Positions 50,174 through 62,229 of a DNA stretch of 64,000 nucleotides are shown one piece after another. Position 1 is the first letter of the stretch; every line of letters starts with the position of its first letter. Source of the DNA: Adenanthera pavonina. Its lineage: Eukaryota > Streptophyta > Magnoliopsida > Fabales > Fabaceae. The position numbers were made by a program, and so were the translations under genes. The stretch spans positions 20,062,001-20,126,000 of the forward strand of contig JAIVEN010000022.1 in assembly GCA_026686845.1 (NCBI GenBank), given 5' to 3'. The notes under the pieces were generated by a model that saw nothing but the letters and a program-made list of their open reading frames with translations, did no database searches and was not told where the DNA came from.

Positions 50174-52033
50174 TGTTAGCAAGGCTGACTTCCCAAGAGG
50201 GGGGTGAATTGGGAAGCTTGAAATTTTTCTGCACAAGGTTAAATAGGTGAAGAAATCACAGTGAAACAAAAGCAATGTAAAAACAGAGTAAGCTGAAAAG
50301 TAAGGATAAGGAGAAGAAGACTCAGTGATTTATCCTGGTTCGATCTATCCACTTCACCTACGTCCAGTCCCCAAGACAACTTTTGAGATTTATCCACTAT
50401 ACAACAAGAATTCAACGGGCTTCTTGCTCATGCCACAGTACACGAGTATGCTCTGTTTTTGGAGCTCTCTCAAACACTCTAAGCACTTTCACAATGTGCT
50501 TCCCAATCCCCTTGTGATTTTCCCTCACAAGTAAATCTATTTTCCAGATGAAGAGTAAATTGTTTACAAAGATATAACTCTCTTGAATAGAGTAGATATG
50601 AAGGTTAAAGTACAGATATTGAAGTTGAGAGGGTAAAAGCTTTTGAGAAGAAGATTCAGTAGAAATTCGGTATATACAAGTTTGATTCGTTACCCACAAC
50701 TTCAAATGATGTTATATTTATAGTTTTAGCTCTCAAATGTACGTTAGAGATAAAATCTATCCGTTGGGGAAGTTATCCAACGGTTACTCTGAAAAACTAT
50801 CCGTTAACCAACCGCATTTAATACTTCTGACATACTGAAATTCGAATTTTGGTTGGTCAACAAACGAATTTCGAAGGAATCGAAGGTTAAAGCTTCCAAC
50901 GTAGAAAAACAAAGTTCGTCTGTTCGAGAAGTGAAATTCAAATTTTGAAACTTGTAAAATGTTTTCACATTGTGATATACAAATTTTCAAGAAGAAAGTT
51001 TTTCTACTAAGAATGAACAGTGTTTTCAATTTTCTACAGTGCCCTCGAAATTCAAATTTTGGAAGCCCAAAATTCGTCTGTCCATTGAACGTTCAAAGAC
51101 GCACAGTAGATCACTTTCTTCGAAATTTGAATTTTGAAAGGGTGAAATTCGTTTGTCAGAGAGACTTTTTTCAGACTAGCTTCAACATTCGAATGTTATA
51201 AGACTTGTCATTCGTATGTCAATGTTTCATTTCAACAGACTCAAAAACATAGCTTCTGAAATTCGAATTTTAGTATTCAAAGTTTGTCTGTCAGAGAGCA
51301 GTTTTGAAACTTAATTTATTCTTGATTTCAGATGAACTTTAACATTGTTTCAGATGAATTTCTTCTATTTTATCAAGTTGTGTTTTGTCTAAAATTTGAT
51401 TTTTGAAAACTCAAAGTTCGTCTGTCTCAGAGAAGCTCCTTTCAGACTTATATGAAAATTCGAATATTGGAAAGCCAAAGTTCGTCTGTCAGAGAGCATT
51501 TTTCAAACTCAATTTCTTCTTGATTTCAGATGAACTTTAACATAGTTTTAGACAAATTTCTTTGGTTTTCACAAACTGCATTTTATCTGAAATTCGAATT
51601 TTGAATGTGTGAAGTTCGTCTGTCATAAAAAGGCTTCTTTCAATCTTGGATGAAAATTCGAATTTTGGAGAATCAAAATTCGTCTGATAGAGAGACATCT
51701 CTTCAGACTTATTCAGTTTTAGCTCGAAATTTGAATTTCCAAAGGCAAAGTTCGAATTTCCAACATGACAGTTCAGTTTAAACTTTCAAACTTCTTCTAT
51801 TTGTGGGTATTTTTCAAATAAGTCAAGATTTAACATAAAATCAAGGTTTGAAAACATCTTTTCTTCAAATCAAAATCTTTTACCCAATCATAACTAAAAA
51901 CAAAAGATTCTACAAAAGATCTAGCAGCAAATACTCTTCAAATTCTTTACTTGAAGCACTTTGATCTCCTTTGATATCTTCAATCCAAGCTCTTGGATGT
52001 TGGTTTGGAATCACCAAAACTCTTGATTCAATA
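50174..52033 (-). repeat. Copia 5' LTR
   Basis: 1,860 bp, carrying the element's promoter in this orientation. It is nearly identical to 39790-41649, with transitions dominating the differences. The terminal dinucleotide at the outer edge is TA in place of TG in both copies, so the change predates insertion or was already in the parent. Confidence 0.95.
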
Positions 52034-54189
52034 GCAGTCACAAATAACTCCTGATATTTTTCTCCACTTTAACCATACAGCTTATATCTTATGCATAACA
52101 TTCCCATCAATTTCATCATCATTCTATAAAATTGACCCTAAATATTTGAACTTTGACACTTCTGGAATAGTTTTCTCTCCATTTTACCTCTAAATCATTT
52201 CTAACTGGCCTTTTGTTATATTTGCAATGCATATATTTTGTCTTACTTCTACTCAAATGGAAATCTTTTGATTCTAAAGCGTGTCTCTATAATTCAAGTT
52301 TAGAGTTAATATCTTCTCTTCGTTATCAATTAAGATTATATCATCTGCGAAGAGCATACACTTTGGAATTTCCTCCTATATATATTTTGTTAGAACATCC
52401 AAAATCAAATCAAACATGTACAGACTCATGGAAGATACTTGATGTAAGCTTATCCTTATAAGAAAATCCTTTATCTCACCTCTAGGAGTTTTTACACCTA
52501 TTGTTGGCCCCTCATACATATCTTTTATGGCTCAAATATAAGGCATACGAACACATTTCTTTTCTATTACTTTCCACAACACATCTTTTGGTACTCTAGT
52601 ATAGGCTTTTTTCAAATCAATGAAAACTATATGCAAGTCTCTCTCTTTACTTTGATATCTTTCAATCAAACCTCTTAATAAATAAATAGCCTCCATTGTA
52701 GACCATCCTAGCATAAATCCAAATTGATTTTTTGAAATATAAGACTCTTTTCTTAGTCTATATTTAATCACTCTTTCCCAAAGTTTTATGGTGTGACTTA
52801 TAAGTTTTATCCCCTAATAATTTACTCAATTATGAATATCCCCCTTGTTTTTGTATATAGGCACCAGAATGCTTTTTCTCCATTCCTCTGACATTTCTTG
52901 GACCTTAAAATCTTGTTATATAACTTAGTAAGCCACAAAACCCCCTTTTCTTCTAAGTACTTTCAAACTTCGATAGGAATACCATTGGGACTAATAGCTT
53001 TATCATTATCCATTCTCTTAAGAGCCTCTTTTACCTCTCCAACCCAAATCCTATAATAGACATTTAAATTCAAATCATCTTTGTGAGTTGTTAATCCTTC
53101 TGTATCAATAGTCATACCCAATCCATCATTAAAAAGCTTCTAAAAGTAGTTCCCCCATCTTTCTTTGATATCATCATATGTAACCAAAACTTTTCCTTCC
53201 CCATCCTTAATGTATCTTACTTGGTCCAAATCTCTTGACTTTTTTTCCCATCTCTTGGCAATTTTGTAAATCTTACGTTCACTATTCTTCGTTCCCAAAT
53301 TCTAGTAGAATTCCTCAAAAGCTTTAGATCAAGCCTCGTTCACTGCTTTCTTAGTCTCCTTTCTAGCCAACCGATAACATTTCCAATTTTCATCATTATT
53401 GCACAAATGCAAGGCTTTGAAAAAACTCTTTCTTAAGTTTGACCTTCTCTTACACACTCTCATTCTACCACCAAGATTCTTTATCTTTAGGTCAAAAATC
53501 TTTGGATTCACCCAAGATTGCTTTAGCGGTATCCTTAATCCTTTTAGCCAACTCATCCCACAAGATGTTAGCACTTTCTTGTGAGTCACAATTACCTTCT
53601 TTTAGAACTTTTCTTGTAAAGGTCAATTGTTTATCACCTTTTATTTGCCACCACTTAATCCTAGGATTTAAGACTTTTTGACTTTTCAATTTATGGTTCT
53701 TAACTAGCACATCAAGAACCAATATCCTATGTTGTGAAGTTAAGCTCTCACCAGGGATTACATTGCAGTCTTTACAAGCTTTCTATTTGGGTTCCTTACC
53801 AAAAGGAAGTCAATTTGCAATCTTTGGGTTTCACTTTTATTTGTGATTAAATGCTTCTCCCGTTTCTTGAAATAGGTGTTTACAATTGTGAGGTTATAAG
53901 CTATTGAAAAATCAAGAATCAAATGCCCCTCCTCCTTACTTCTCCAAAACCATAACCGCCATGAGTTATCATATCTTGCCTTATCTCTTTTCCCATAGGA
54001 CATTAAGGCCCCCTCCCCCCCCCCCCCCCAATGAAGATTTTTTCTTCTTATGGGATATCTCGAACCAAGCCTTTCAAATCTTCCCAAAATGTTTCCGTAA
54101 TATGTGCTTCTGACCCTACTTGAGGTGTATAAGCTCTAATAACATTGAAAGTATCATGTACAATTGTCAATTTTAAGGAAGAGAGTTTA
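52034..54189 (-). mobile_element. LINE, 5'-truncated part (endonuclease and reverse transcriptase)
   Basis: On the minus strand from 54189 the sequence enters in mid endonuclease domain. It shows VIRAYTPQVG-like residues, then EEGHLILDFSIAYNLTIVNT (about 53910) and QIDFLLVRN (about 53800). A linker follows, then reverse transcriptase with KNQFGFMLGWSTMEAI and VFIDLKKAYTRVP (about 52620-52720). Many stops and frameshifts interrupt it. The missing N-terminal part and the flanking 18-bp duplication are expected of 5' truncation during target-primed reverse transcription. The 3' part continues at 39789. Confidence 0.9.
54015..54029. repeat. C15 homopolymer in the LINE
   Basis: Fifteen C, preceded by CCCCCT. 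It sits in the LINE endonuclease region and shifts the frame there. Confidence 0.9.
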
Positions 54190-54207
54190 TATCTAACAGT
54201 TTAAAAA
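54190..54207. repeat. LINE target-site duplication, right copy
   Basis: TATCTAACAGTTTAAAAA pairs with 39305-39322. Further ATCTAATAGTTTG repeats follow at about 54243 and 54283, so the target region itself was locally repetitive. Confidence 0.78.
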
Positions 54208-54763
54208 TATCCAAATAGTCATATAAAATATAATAGGTTAAATCTAATAGTTTGTATCTAATAGGTGCATAAGCACTAATATCTAATAGTTTGAAAACAT
54301 TAAAAAAAATAATTTTTATATCTTAGATAAATTTTAAGAAATCCAAATAGTCATATAAAATTTATACCTTAAATCTAATAATGAGAAACCCTAAAATAAT
54401 TCTTGTATTCCCTTACTTCAAGCGGCAAATGGCAAACTCTACTACTTATTGACAAATCATCTCTGGCCCTCACATACTCTCATATATATATCTCTTTCCA
54501 ACTTCCAAGGCCTCTTTTATTTTGCATTTTCGTTTTCCTCTATCTTGTTGAAGTCGCGAATCCATTCACACCACCATCAATATATTCACGTCACTATTAA
54601 CATACTAGGTAAAGCACATGATCTTGCTGCTTGCTTACTTTTCTTTTCCTCTCTGTATTTTGCTTCCTTGTAATTATTCACTTTTAGGTATTAGTTTTGA
54701 GACTTGCTGTACTCATGTCACCGCTTTTGTTTTGAACCCCAAGACTCTATTATCTAACGTATT
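54208..54763. other. Short intergenic stretch, no gene
   Basis: The stretch has local repeats of ATCTAATAGTTTG, and also ATCCAAATAGTCATATAAAAT (at about 54209 and 54343). Small frames at 54403-54673 are not supported by any domain. Confidence 0.5.
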
Positions 54764-55421
54764 AAAAATTGGATCGGCCATTAAACTAGCTGGGGTACTA
54801 GTTCAAGATTCAATGGTTGGACTAGAGTCGAACCAGTTATGAATAAATTGATATATTTAAATAATATAGGTGAAAAATAGAAAATATATTTATCTATGAT
54901 CATAAAATTAGCATTCAATCTAGGATGAAAAATAAATTTAATAATTTTTAATTTTATATATCATATGGAAAATTAAAAACATTATTAATAAGTTTTACAA
55001 CTAAATATTAAAATTTAAACAAGTTAATATTAATCTATAATTATATTTTGAATTCAAAATAGTCAATTGATATCCTATTTTCATTTTATTTGTTAAGTAA
55101 ACTTATTATTATTAATAATTATGTATCATAATAATATTTATACAATATTATAAGATAAAAAGTAAAAAATATACAAAAAATGATGCTACTTAGTACTAAA
55201 ACTAATGTTATTTTATTTTAAAATAAAAAATATTTGAAAATTTTAAAAAAATTAGATCGGTTCAAACTAGTTTTGTACCAATTATTGACCAGTTTATGAT
55301 CGGATTTGATTAGTTTTATACCGGTTTTGAAATTATCCAATCCTCATCTATGATTAGACCGAACCTAGCATTGATTCCCGGTCAAACCGGTCAAACTGGG
55401 CAGTTCAATCTAATTTTTTAT
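54764..55421. mobile_element. MITE-like element with about 65-bp inverted ends
   Basis: The left arm (from about 54764) and the inverse of the right arm (to about 55421) align over about 65 bp, both with GGTTCGAACC/CCGGTCAAACC-like words. The interior (54850-55260) is extremely AT-rich and non-coding. The target duplication is not certain. Confidence 0.5.
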
Positions 55422-55639
55422 TCCTTGCTATCATCACACCTTTATTCATTCCTCCGTCTTCTTGTATTCATGTACACGTCATCATCAACCAAATATGTAA
55501 ATTGGTTTCACCCATTCTTTTATTGCTTGGTGCCTTCAAATATAATATCCTATTAGACATTTTTTTCTGCTTCATTCTCCAAAGCAATGCCTTGATTTGC
55601 ATTCTGGTCCTAGGCTGTAGTATTGTATTTTAGAATCAT

Positions 55640-57619
55640 GTATCAAATTCTATAGTTTCCTCTTTTCCAAACAATAAGAAGCATAATTCAACGGTAAGGT
55701 AACTATCTTGTGTATTTAGGACAGACGCATCAAACAAATTTTCTCCTAAAAATAAATATGCATTAATTATATGTTATATTGAATTATTCTTTATATAGGA
55801 TATTATTTCTAAAAGAGTGTTTTGGAGATCAGATTTTTATTTTATTCTGTTCTCTTAAGAAAACTTTGATAAATCTTGAAATTTACTTCTTTAAATTTTA
55901 TTCTGACTCTATAAGATAATTTCTACACTCATTCAGTGACTAAGAATTTTATGAGTTTTACATTAGCGATGATAATAGGAACTTAAGGTAAAGGGAGATA
56001 GTATTTTGTTATCTTAGGATATATGTTTGATTAAAGATAGAGGTTAGATTTGAGCAACTATATTGATTATTCTACGCTGGGATTAATAATAGGCGGTATT
56101 GGTGAAATTTCCATGGCTGGGATCAAATCTTAAGTGGAAGTAAAGAGAGACCTATACGATTGGATCCAACTTGTGAGTGTTTGAATAGCAAGGTGGCAAT
56201 TCCCTTTTCACCTTTGCTATACCTCCTAGTCTTAAGTGTTTTTAATTTAATGGTTTTTCTTTCCTTATTCAATCTTGAGAAGCAAGTCCAAAGTTTTCTT
56301 TTTGCTTGTATTTTTCAATATGTTATGGAAGACCGAGCTTAAACATTTGGCAATTATAAATTATCCTTTCATAGTTATTTAAAGACTCTTGATTTTTAAC
56401 CTTATATGAAGACACAGTTGTTACTGCTATTAGTATTTTCACATCGACATTTCATATTCTTCTTTATGTCTTTTCTTATGTAAAAATAATTTTAGTTATT
56501 ATGATTTCATGATTTACTTTATTACTTATTATTTTTTTATTTAGGATAAATAGTTTTTTTGAAATATGTTTGGATGTATGTTTTTAAAACAACTTAATAT
56601 TTATCCACTTTCATAAATTATTGATTTAACAAAGAAATTTGTTTCTTTATTTATTTCAAAACTTAATTAAATTTTATAAATATTATCTATCCTACAAATT
56701 ATTCAATGGAATGAATATATTTATTTTCATATGGGTTGAGTTGGGTCCCCATATGTTATGAGGTGCAATAGGTTGAGTTTGACTCCACTGAATTATAATT
56801 CTTGAATCATAATATTTGATATGCGTTGAGTGTGGTTTCCATGAATTGCGATATTTGATATGGGTTGAATTCGGTCTCCATGAATTAATTGTGATATTTG
56901 ATATGGATTGAGTGTGGTCCTCATATATTAGGATATGTAGTGGGTTGAGTTAGTCCTCGTGAACTAATTACATTTCCCTGACATATAGAATTGTGAAGTC
57001 AGTTAATTAAATTCTTTAATCAAGTGTCATTTACATTGTTTTTCTTGAGTTTGGATGCTTTTAAGGAATGGTAGCTATGAAATTATGTTTTTTTTAAAAG
57101 AAAAAGTTGTCAGAGCATTATAGTTTGTGAAAAAAAAAAACTCTTGTGCAAACCTTGTTTTTCTTCCACACACTTTGTTATTTATGCCACACTGAGTTAA
57201 TGGCAGGCTCAACCCCACTCCTAGCATCCTTTTTCATGTTAGCAAGCATCTAAGTAAAGTGATTTGGACAAGTTGATCTTCTTGGACACAGGTAGGATTT
57301 AGTTAGATAAATGGCAATGTAAGACTCGTAATGCATGACTACTATGTGGGGGTTTATGTTGAAGTGTCATATTAGTTGAAGTAGACTTTGACTATTTTTT
57401 TTTTGTCATTATTTTGTTGTTTCCTGACTTTGAAATTAGAATTTAGTGAGATTGTGAATTATGATAGGTGTTCATTTATTTATTTTCTTGAACAAGTTTA
57501 GTTTGTCTTCCTTTTCTATTTGGTTAAGTGTTGCTACTACTCTTAGGCTTGCTAGGCTAAATAAGGTTGAATTGACTTAGCCTATGCGCTAGTCACGACT
57601 ATGTTTTTGGGTTGTGACA
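55640..57619 (+). mobile_element. Gypsy (Tekay-like) 5' LTR, right part
   Basis: The right edge is GGGTTGTGACA at 57609-57619, directly followed by a Met-tRNA-type PBS, so this is the 3' end of a 5' LTR. The left edge is not found, and 55640 is only the point from which the sequence looks continuous. It does not match the solo LTR family at 18.4 and 59.5 kb at its end, so it is another family. Confidence 0.55.
56733..56975. repeat. Degenerate tandem repeat in the Gypsy LTR
   Basis: About five imperfect copies of a roughly 50-60 bp unit of the form ATTTGATATGGGTTGAGT, GTGGTCTCCATGAATT. Such blocks occur within long Tekay-type LTRs. Confidence 0.75.
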
Positions 57620-57623
57620 AAGT

Positions 57624-57635
57624 TGGTATTAGAGT
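57624..57635 (+). promoter_or_regulatory. Gypsy primer binding site
   Basis: TGGTATTAGAGT, four bases after the LTR end, differs from the initiator-Met-tRNA consensus TGGTATCAGAGC by transitions. Confidence 0.75.
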
Positions 57636-57840
57636 TTGGTTGTGTTTAGGTTATAGTAGCCGCAGGATGGGGAAATAGTAGAGTCCTATCTGTAATTGTG
57701 TCTTGGCCAACATATATTGCATGTAGGAAGCTTTTACACCTAATCCACATTATGAGATCTTAGAAATTAGCATATGTCAGTTTTATTGTGTTATGTAAAT
57801 CTCATTATCTTTGTAGTTAATCTAATGTACTAGGTAAAAG

Positions 57841-57918
57841 ATGCCACCTAAGAAGAGAACAATAACTCAAAAGGAAGCCATTCTAACCCCACAGGGCCAA
57901 GGACAAGGCCAAGGATGA
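57841..57918 (+). pseudogene. Gypsy gag start, truncated after 25 codons
   Basis: An ATG opens MPPKKRTITQKEAILTPQ and a Gly-Gln repeat, then meets TGA at 57916-57918. A basic MPPK/MPPR start followed by Gln/Gly is usual for Tekay-type gag, about 220 nt after the PBS. The homology ends where Athila-like sequence of the other strand begins. Confidence 0.6.
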
Positions 57919-58449
57919 GTTATAAAAGTATTGAACTTGAAGATTCCCTTGGATTTGATGATATGTGCATGATCCCAACAGCCTCTTGTACCACGTCCAA
58001 TATTCATAAAGACTTTCTTCAAACATTTGTTTAGCTCCATAAGTTTCCTTCCTAATTGTAGCCATTCTAGTGGCCGTAAAGTATTTTTCGAGGAAAATCT
58101 TCTTCAATTGTTCCTAAGTGGTGATCATAGTCGGAGGTAAATAATATAGCCAATCCTTAGCAGCTCCTTTAAGAGAGAAAGGAAAAGCTCTCAACTTATT
58201 GCTCTCCTCCAAAACACCTTGAGGTCTCATAGTGGAACATACAATATGGAAATCAGTGAGATGTTTGTGGGAGTCCTCAGCTGTGTGCCCATGAAATTTA
58301 GGTAGCAAATGAATCAATCCATATTTTAATTGAAAAGAAACATTTAAATCAGGATATCTAATGCCTAGCTCTCTTTGATGCAAGTAAGGTGTAGACATTT
58401 CTTTAATGGTTCCACCTTGATTATCATTATCATTTGGATTCTTAGCCAT
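57916..58449 (-). pseudogene. Athila-like gag, N-terminal part, broken
   Basis: The retrotransposon gag domain on the minus strand starts MAKNPNDNDNQGG. It continues through LIHLLPKFHGHTAEDSHKHL, FPFSLKGAAKDWLYYLPP and FLEKYFTATRMATIRKE to QYFYN. A single in-frame TAG near 58111 replaces a family Trp (TGG to TAG) before EQLKK. The domain is cut off at about 57916, where the sequence switches to the opposite-strand Gypsy gag. The rest of the polyprotein is absent. Confidence 0.85.
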
Positions 58450-59432
58450 ATTGGTAGTATCAGAACTATTAGCACAATCATTTGATTCAATTAGAAGAAC
58501 CTAAAGAACAACTATTACTATCTAAAGAAAACTTAGCTCTAATCCTTCTTTGTTGATGCAAAGTTCTTTCAATCTCTGGATTAATATCAAGCAATATATA
58601 ATGTGAAGATCAAGTCATACAACATCAAATAAAGGGAAATAAAGCTAAAAAACAAAAAAAAGATGCAAAGGAATCAACAAAACACAAGAAAATGTGAAAA
58701 CATAAAAACCTTAATTTTAGCTTACCAGGCTAGACTAAAACCCTAATCATGAAATCAAAAATCAAAATCACAAAACTTACTAAAAACAACTAAGAGATGC
58801 AAATCCTAAATTGGAATGATGAAACAATGCATGGATCACTAGGAAAAAAATAAAGTGGAAAATGCCCAAAAAAATAGAAAAGTCAAAGTCAAATGTATGC
58901 TACAGCATGAAATTGCCTTGTTGTTGCACAAAATGTGCATAAATCTCTTCAAGGCAACGCTATAGTGTGAGAAGAAGATTACTATAGCACATAACAACAC
59001 TTCAAGACAAACTCAGCAATGTTGCAGCACAAAAGTAGAACGTTGCAGCATAGAATGCAATAAAAAAATCTAGAAAAATGGGAAAAATAAAGGAAAATTC
59101 ACAAAAATCAAATACAAATGGACAGATGCAATCAAATTGATGAACTTAAGCAAGATTAAGGTGATTCAAAAGCCTACGAACAATAACTAATGACTTTAGA
59201 AATAAATTCAATGGTAAACACAAAATCAAACAAGATCAAGTTTCTTAAAAATCAAAAGCTACCAATCCAATCAAGAGCAAGGCAAGTGAAATCAAATCAA
59301 GATAACTTTAAATCACTTAATCAATGCTTACACCTAATCAAGGACATTAAGAAATGAATGTAAAACTCAAATGCAAATGAGAATGCAAAACTAAAAACAC
59401 AATTCAAACTATTTAATCACAATTCCTCATTA
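58450..59432 (-). other. Athila-like 5' leader
   Basis: Roughly 1 kb of A-rich non-coding sequence lies between the PBS and the gag ATG on the minus strand. Long untranslated leaders are normal for Athila-type elements. No other gene is seen. Confidence 0.6.
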
Positions 59433-59453
59433 CCTCCCTGGTAACGGCACCAA
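59433..59453 (-). promoter_or_regulatory. Athila-like primer binding site
   Basis: The minus strand reads TTGGTGCCGTTACCAGGGAG, close to the TGGCGCCGTTGCCGGGG primer site typical of Athila/Tat elements (tRNA-Asp type), with several transitions. The LTR edge lies just to its right, at about 59455-59470. Confidence 0.75.
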
Positions 59454-61797
59454 AATTGAAATCGAACCTTGTCACTAGGCTAATTTCAATTAAACTAGAA
59501 TGTAAAATAATGTAGTATAGGGGTGATCCTTCCAACACTTTAACTATAGATCGTGTTGTCCATATATTGGACATCACTTAAGTCCATTTAATCATGTTTA
59601 CAAGTTTGAATCACATGAGGGATCAAAATAGAAAAATTTAAAACTTTTGGTTACTATTTATTTGGTCACTTCATTTTCTAAACTGAATTTTGAAAATTCA
59701 TAATTAAATCTAGAAAAATCATATGGAGATGATTCAAGTCTCTAAAAATAGCTTAAAATACTCTTTAATGGGAAAAATATGAAACAAAATTTTAATTGTG
59801 CCAATTGATGCAGCATTTAGCATGAAAATCGTTGTTCAAATGATCATTTGACCTTAACTTTAAATAATTCATATCTCATTATATTCTGAGTCAAATCATT
59901 CATACTCTACATCTTGAAAAGCTCAATATGTCTGATTTACAGTAATATTTATCATGAATATTTATTCAACTAGAATAGAGTATAGCATCATCTTAAACCA
60001 ATAAGGTTAGAATAAAACTTCTACTAGAATAGTTTTGGGAAAATATGCATATCTTTCATTATATAGCTCCATTTGCACTCAAACTAGTGGCATATTAAAC
60101 TTAAAACATAGATATTTTCAAATGTAAACCACTAAATTTTTAGAGCTCTCTTTGATTTTATACTATCTTTTAAAGTATATAGTACTTTTGTAGCAAAAAT
60201 CATAGTTTTGACATTATTGTTTAGTTTTGACCCACAAATTCAAAAATTCACTATAATTCATACATTTATCCAAATTAAGTGTTCTTTATCTCTATAGAAA
60301 GTTTATTCTTTCTACTTTCAGGACATACGTAATACTTACACTGAATGCTCTATTTTGAATATAGTACCTTTGTTCCAATTAATACTGTTCCATTCATTAC
60401 ATATATGCTTCATACTTGTCCAAATTATATCCATGACATTATAAGAGACCTATAAGAACATAATTACAGCAATGCAAAGCCTCATGAATTCTCATATAAT
60501 ATTACATAGAATAGCAAAGAGACATAGATCAATAACAATCTAATCATTGAAATCTTTCTCCTTGCTCCTTGCTTGTGTTGGATACTTGGCATCTCTTGAA
60601 TGTAGCATTTAAGATACTTAAGGGGATGAGATTGAAATAATCTTAGTAGCAAGTCACATTTCATGCAATTATGTAATTCATTTCACATAAAATTCACATT
60701 TAATCATATTAATCAATAAAATGTCATATTGGTCATAAAAATTTTAACAGTATAATGGCTTAGAAAATTGACATCTTAGTGAACAAAACCCCTCATTTTA
60801 TGGCCAAAACCAATCAAAGAAAACACAATTACAATATGACAACATAATTTTATCATAGAAATACATTGATAGAACATAAATGCAAATAAGTGAACTTAAC
60901 TGCCTTTGATGGTTTAAACCAAAGCTTCCTCTAGCTTTCTCAAGCTTCCTCAAGTCTCTAAACATCATTAAACACTAGCTTAGGTCACTGATTCATGGTG
61001 GTATTTTATAAAGTCTCATTTGAACATTAAAAACTCATATAGCTTATCTTAAGCTCTATCATCAAACCAATACTTGTTCTCAAGGTTTTTCACCATGAGG
61101 AATTCATTTTTGGCATCAAATTAATGAAATTCCAATACTTTCCTACCTTATTGGTCTATGTGAAATCTGCTTTGAAAGGAAAAGAATTGGTTTTTCTCAA
61201 AACTTGCTTCCAATGGACCAAACTTGCTCTTTTAGCAAAATCTCATTCTTTCTTATCAATCTATAATTTGAAAACTCCTTCCCTCTCATTCATACTTAGG
61301 CTGAGACTGAACAACAAGTGAAAGAGGAGAAATTTCAAGGAAACTAGCTCAAACTACCAAGAAACTATGATATAATACTTGAAGGTTGCAAGTTTAGCAA
61401 ACTTACCATTTTCCTTGGATTTTCTTTCTCCATTTTGTTTCCTTTTCTTCTCACGTAATCCCCCTCTTGCTCCACTATTTCAGACCCCTTACCTCTTCCT
61501 TTTTCAAGTGTGTGGTTGTGCAAATGAGAGGGGGAGCATAATAAGCATGATTAACCAAAGTTTAATGCTAGGTTAGGTTATTGCTTTTTTTTTTTTTTGC
61601 AAACTTAACTATTAAGCTTTGTAATCTTAACCATTAATTCTTCAATTTGAGCACATGGTCACTTGAGGTGGCACCAATTGAGGAGGGCTTTTCTCTAAAA
61701 TACTGCATATTTTTCTTAATCTAGTTATGCTCTATATTGGTTACTTTATTCTTGGATTGGTAAAGTTACTTTTTGTAGTATTAACTTACTTAATGAG

Positions 61798-62229
61798 CAT
61801 AGTGTGACATCCGGGTGCTGACGAGGGCGGGTAGTGATCGCCGGTGCAAGAAAAGGGGTTGAGATAAAGTGATGAGGTGCAGACAAGGAGTGGCTCCAGG
61901 CAGGCTTCTAAGCTGGAGGGACATATGAATGAATCGAATACATACCGGAATGAGAAGGATCCAGAGACTGTATAGATATGAGACTATACGGTTAATGATG
62001 GCTTAAAGGAATTAATAGGTATTACCTATACCAACAAGATGCATCTATCTTTTTGGTAGTCTATCTCTTAAGAATTCCGTAGTTAAGAGTGCTTGACTTG
62101 GAGCAATTCTGGGATGGGTGACCTCCTGGGAAAGAGGTGTGTAAGTGAGGACAAAGCACACCGAAAGGACTTGTGTTGGTTTGTAGAGACAATCATTAAT
62201 CCTGAATAGCGACTAGACGTTACACATAA
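61798..62229. mobile_element. Cassandra-like solo LTR (TRIM) carrying a 5S-rRNA-like core
   Basis: The LTR proper is 61803-62224 (422 bp), TGTGACATCCGGG...GACGTTACA, flanked by CATAG and CATAA (4 of 5). It is markedly GC-richer than its surroundings. The embedded 5S-like sequence is the hallmark of Cassandra terminal-repeat retrotransposons in miniature. It is nested inside the Gypsy solo LTR. Confidence 0.8.
62069..62133 (+). ncRNA. 5S-rRNA-like segment with pol III promoter boxes
   Basis: AGTTAAGAGTGCTTG (62081-62095) corresponds to the 5S A box region. GGGATGGGTGACCTCCTGGG (62111-62130) corresponds to the C box and is nearly identical to plant 5S rRNA. Only the central and 3' half of 5S is present, so it is a retrotransposon-borne promoter and not a ribosomal gene. 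Confidence 0.8.

Larger units (their letters stand above)
39790..52033 (-). mobile_element. Full-length Sirevirus-like Ty1/Copia retrotransposon
   Basis: A 12,244-bp element with two near-identical 1,860-bp LTRs, an initiator-Met-tRNA PBS, gag, pol in Copia order (protease, integrase, reverse transcriptase, RNase H), a third large ORF and a polypurine tract. Long size, long LTRs and an extra ORF between pol and the 3' LTR fit the SIRE/Maximus (Sirevirus) lineage. The termini are TATTG...TAACA, whereas solo relatives keep TGTTG/TGTTA. All ORFs are disrupted, so it is non-autonomous. It inserted into a LINE. Confidence 0.92.

Noticed and set aside
62069..62133. A functional 5S rRNA gene
   Set aside because: Only the middle and 3' part is 5S-like, the 5' part is missing, there is no tandem array, and LTR-like ends and a target duplication surround it.
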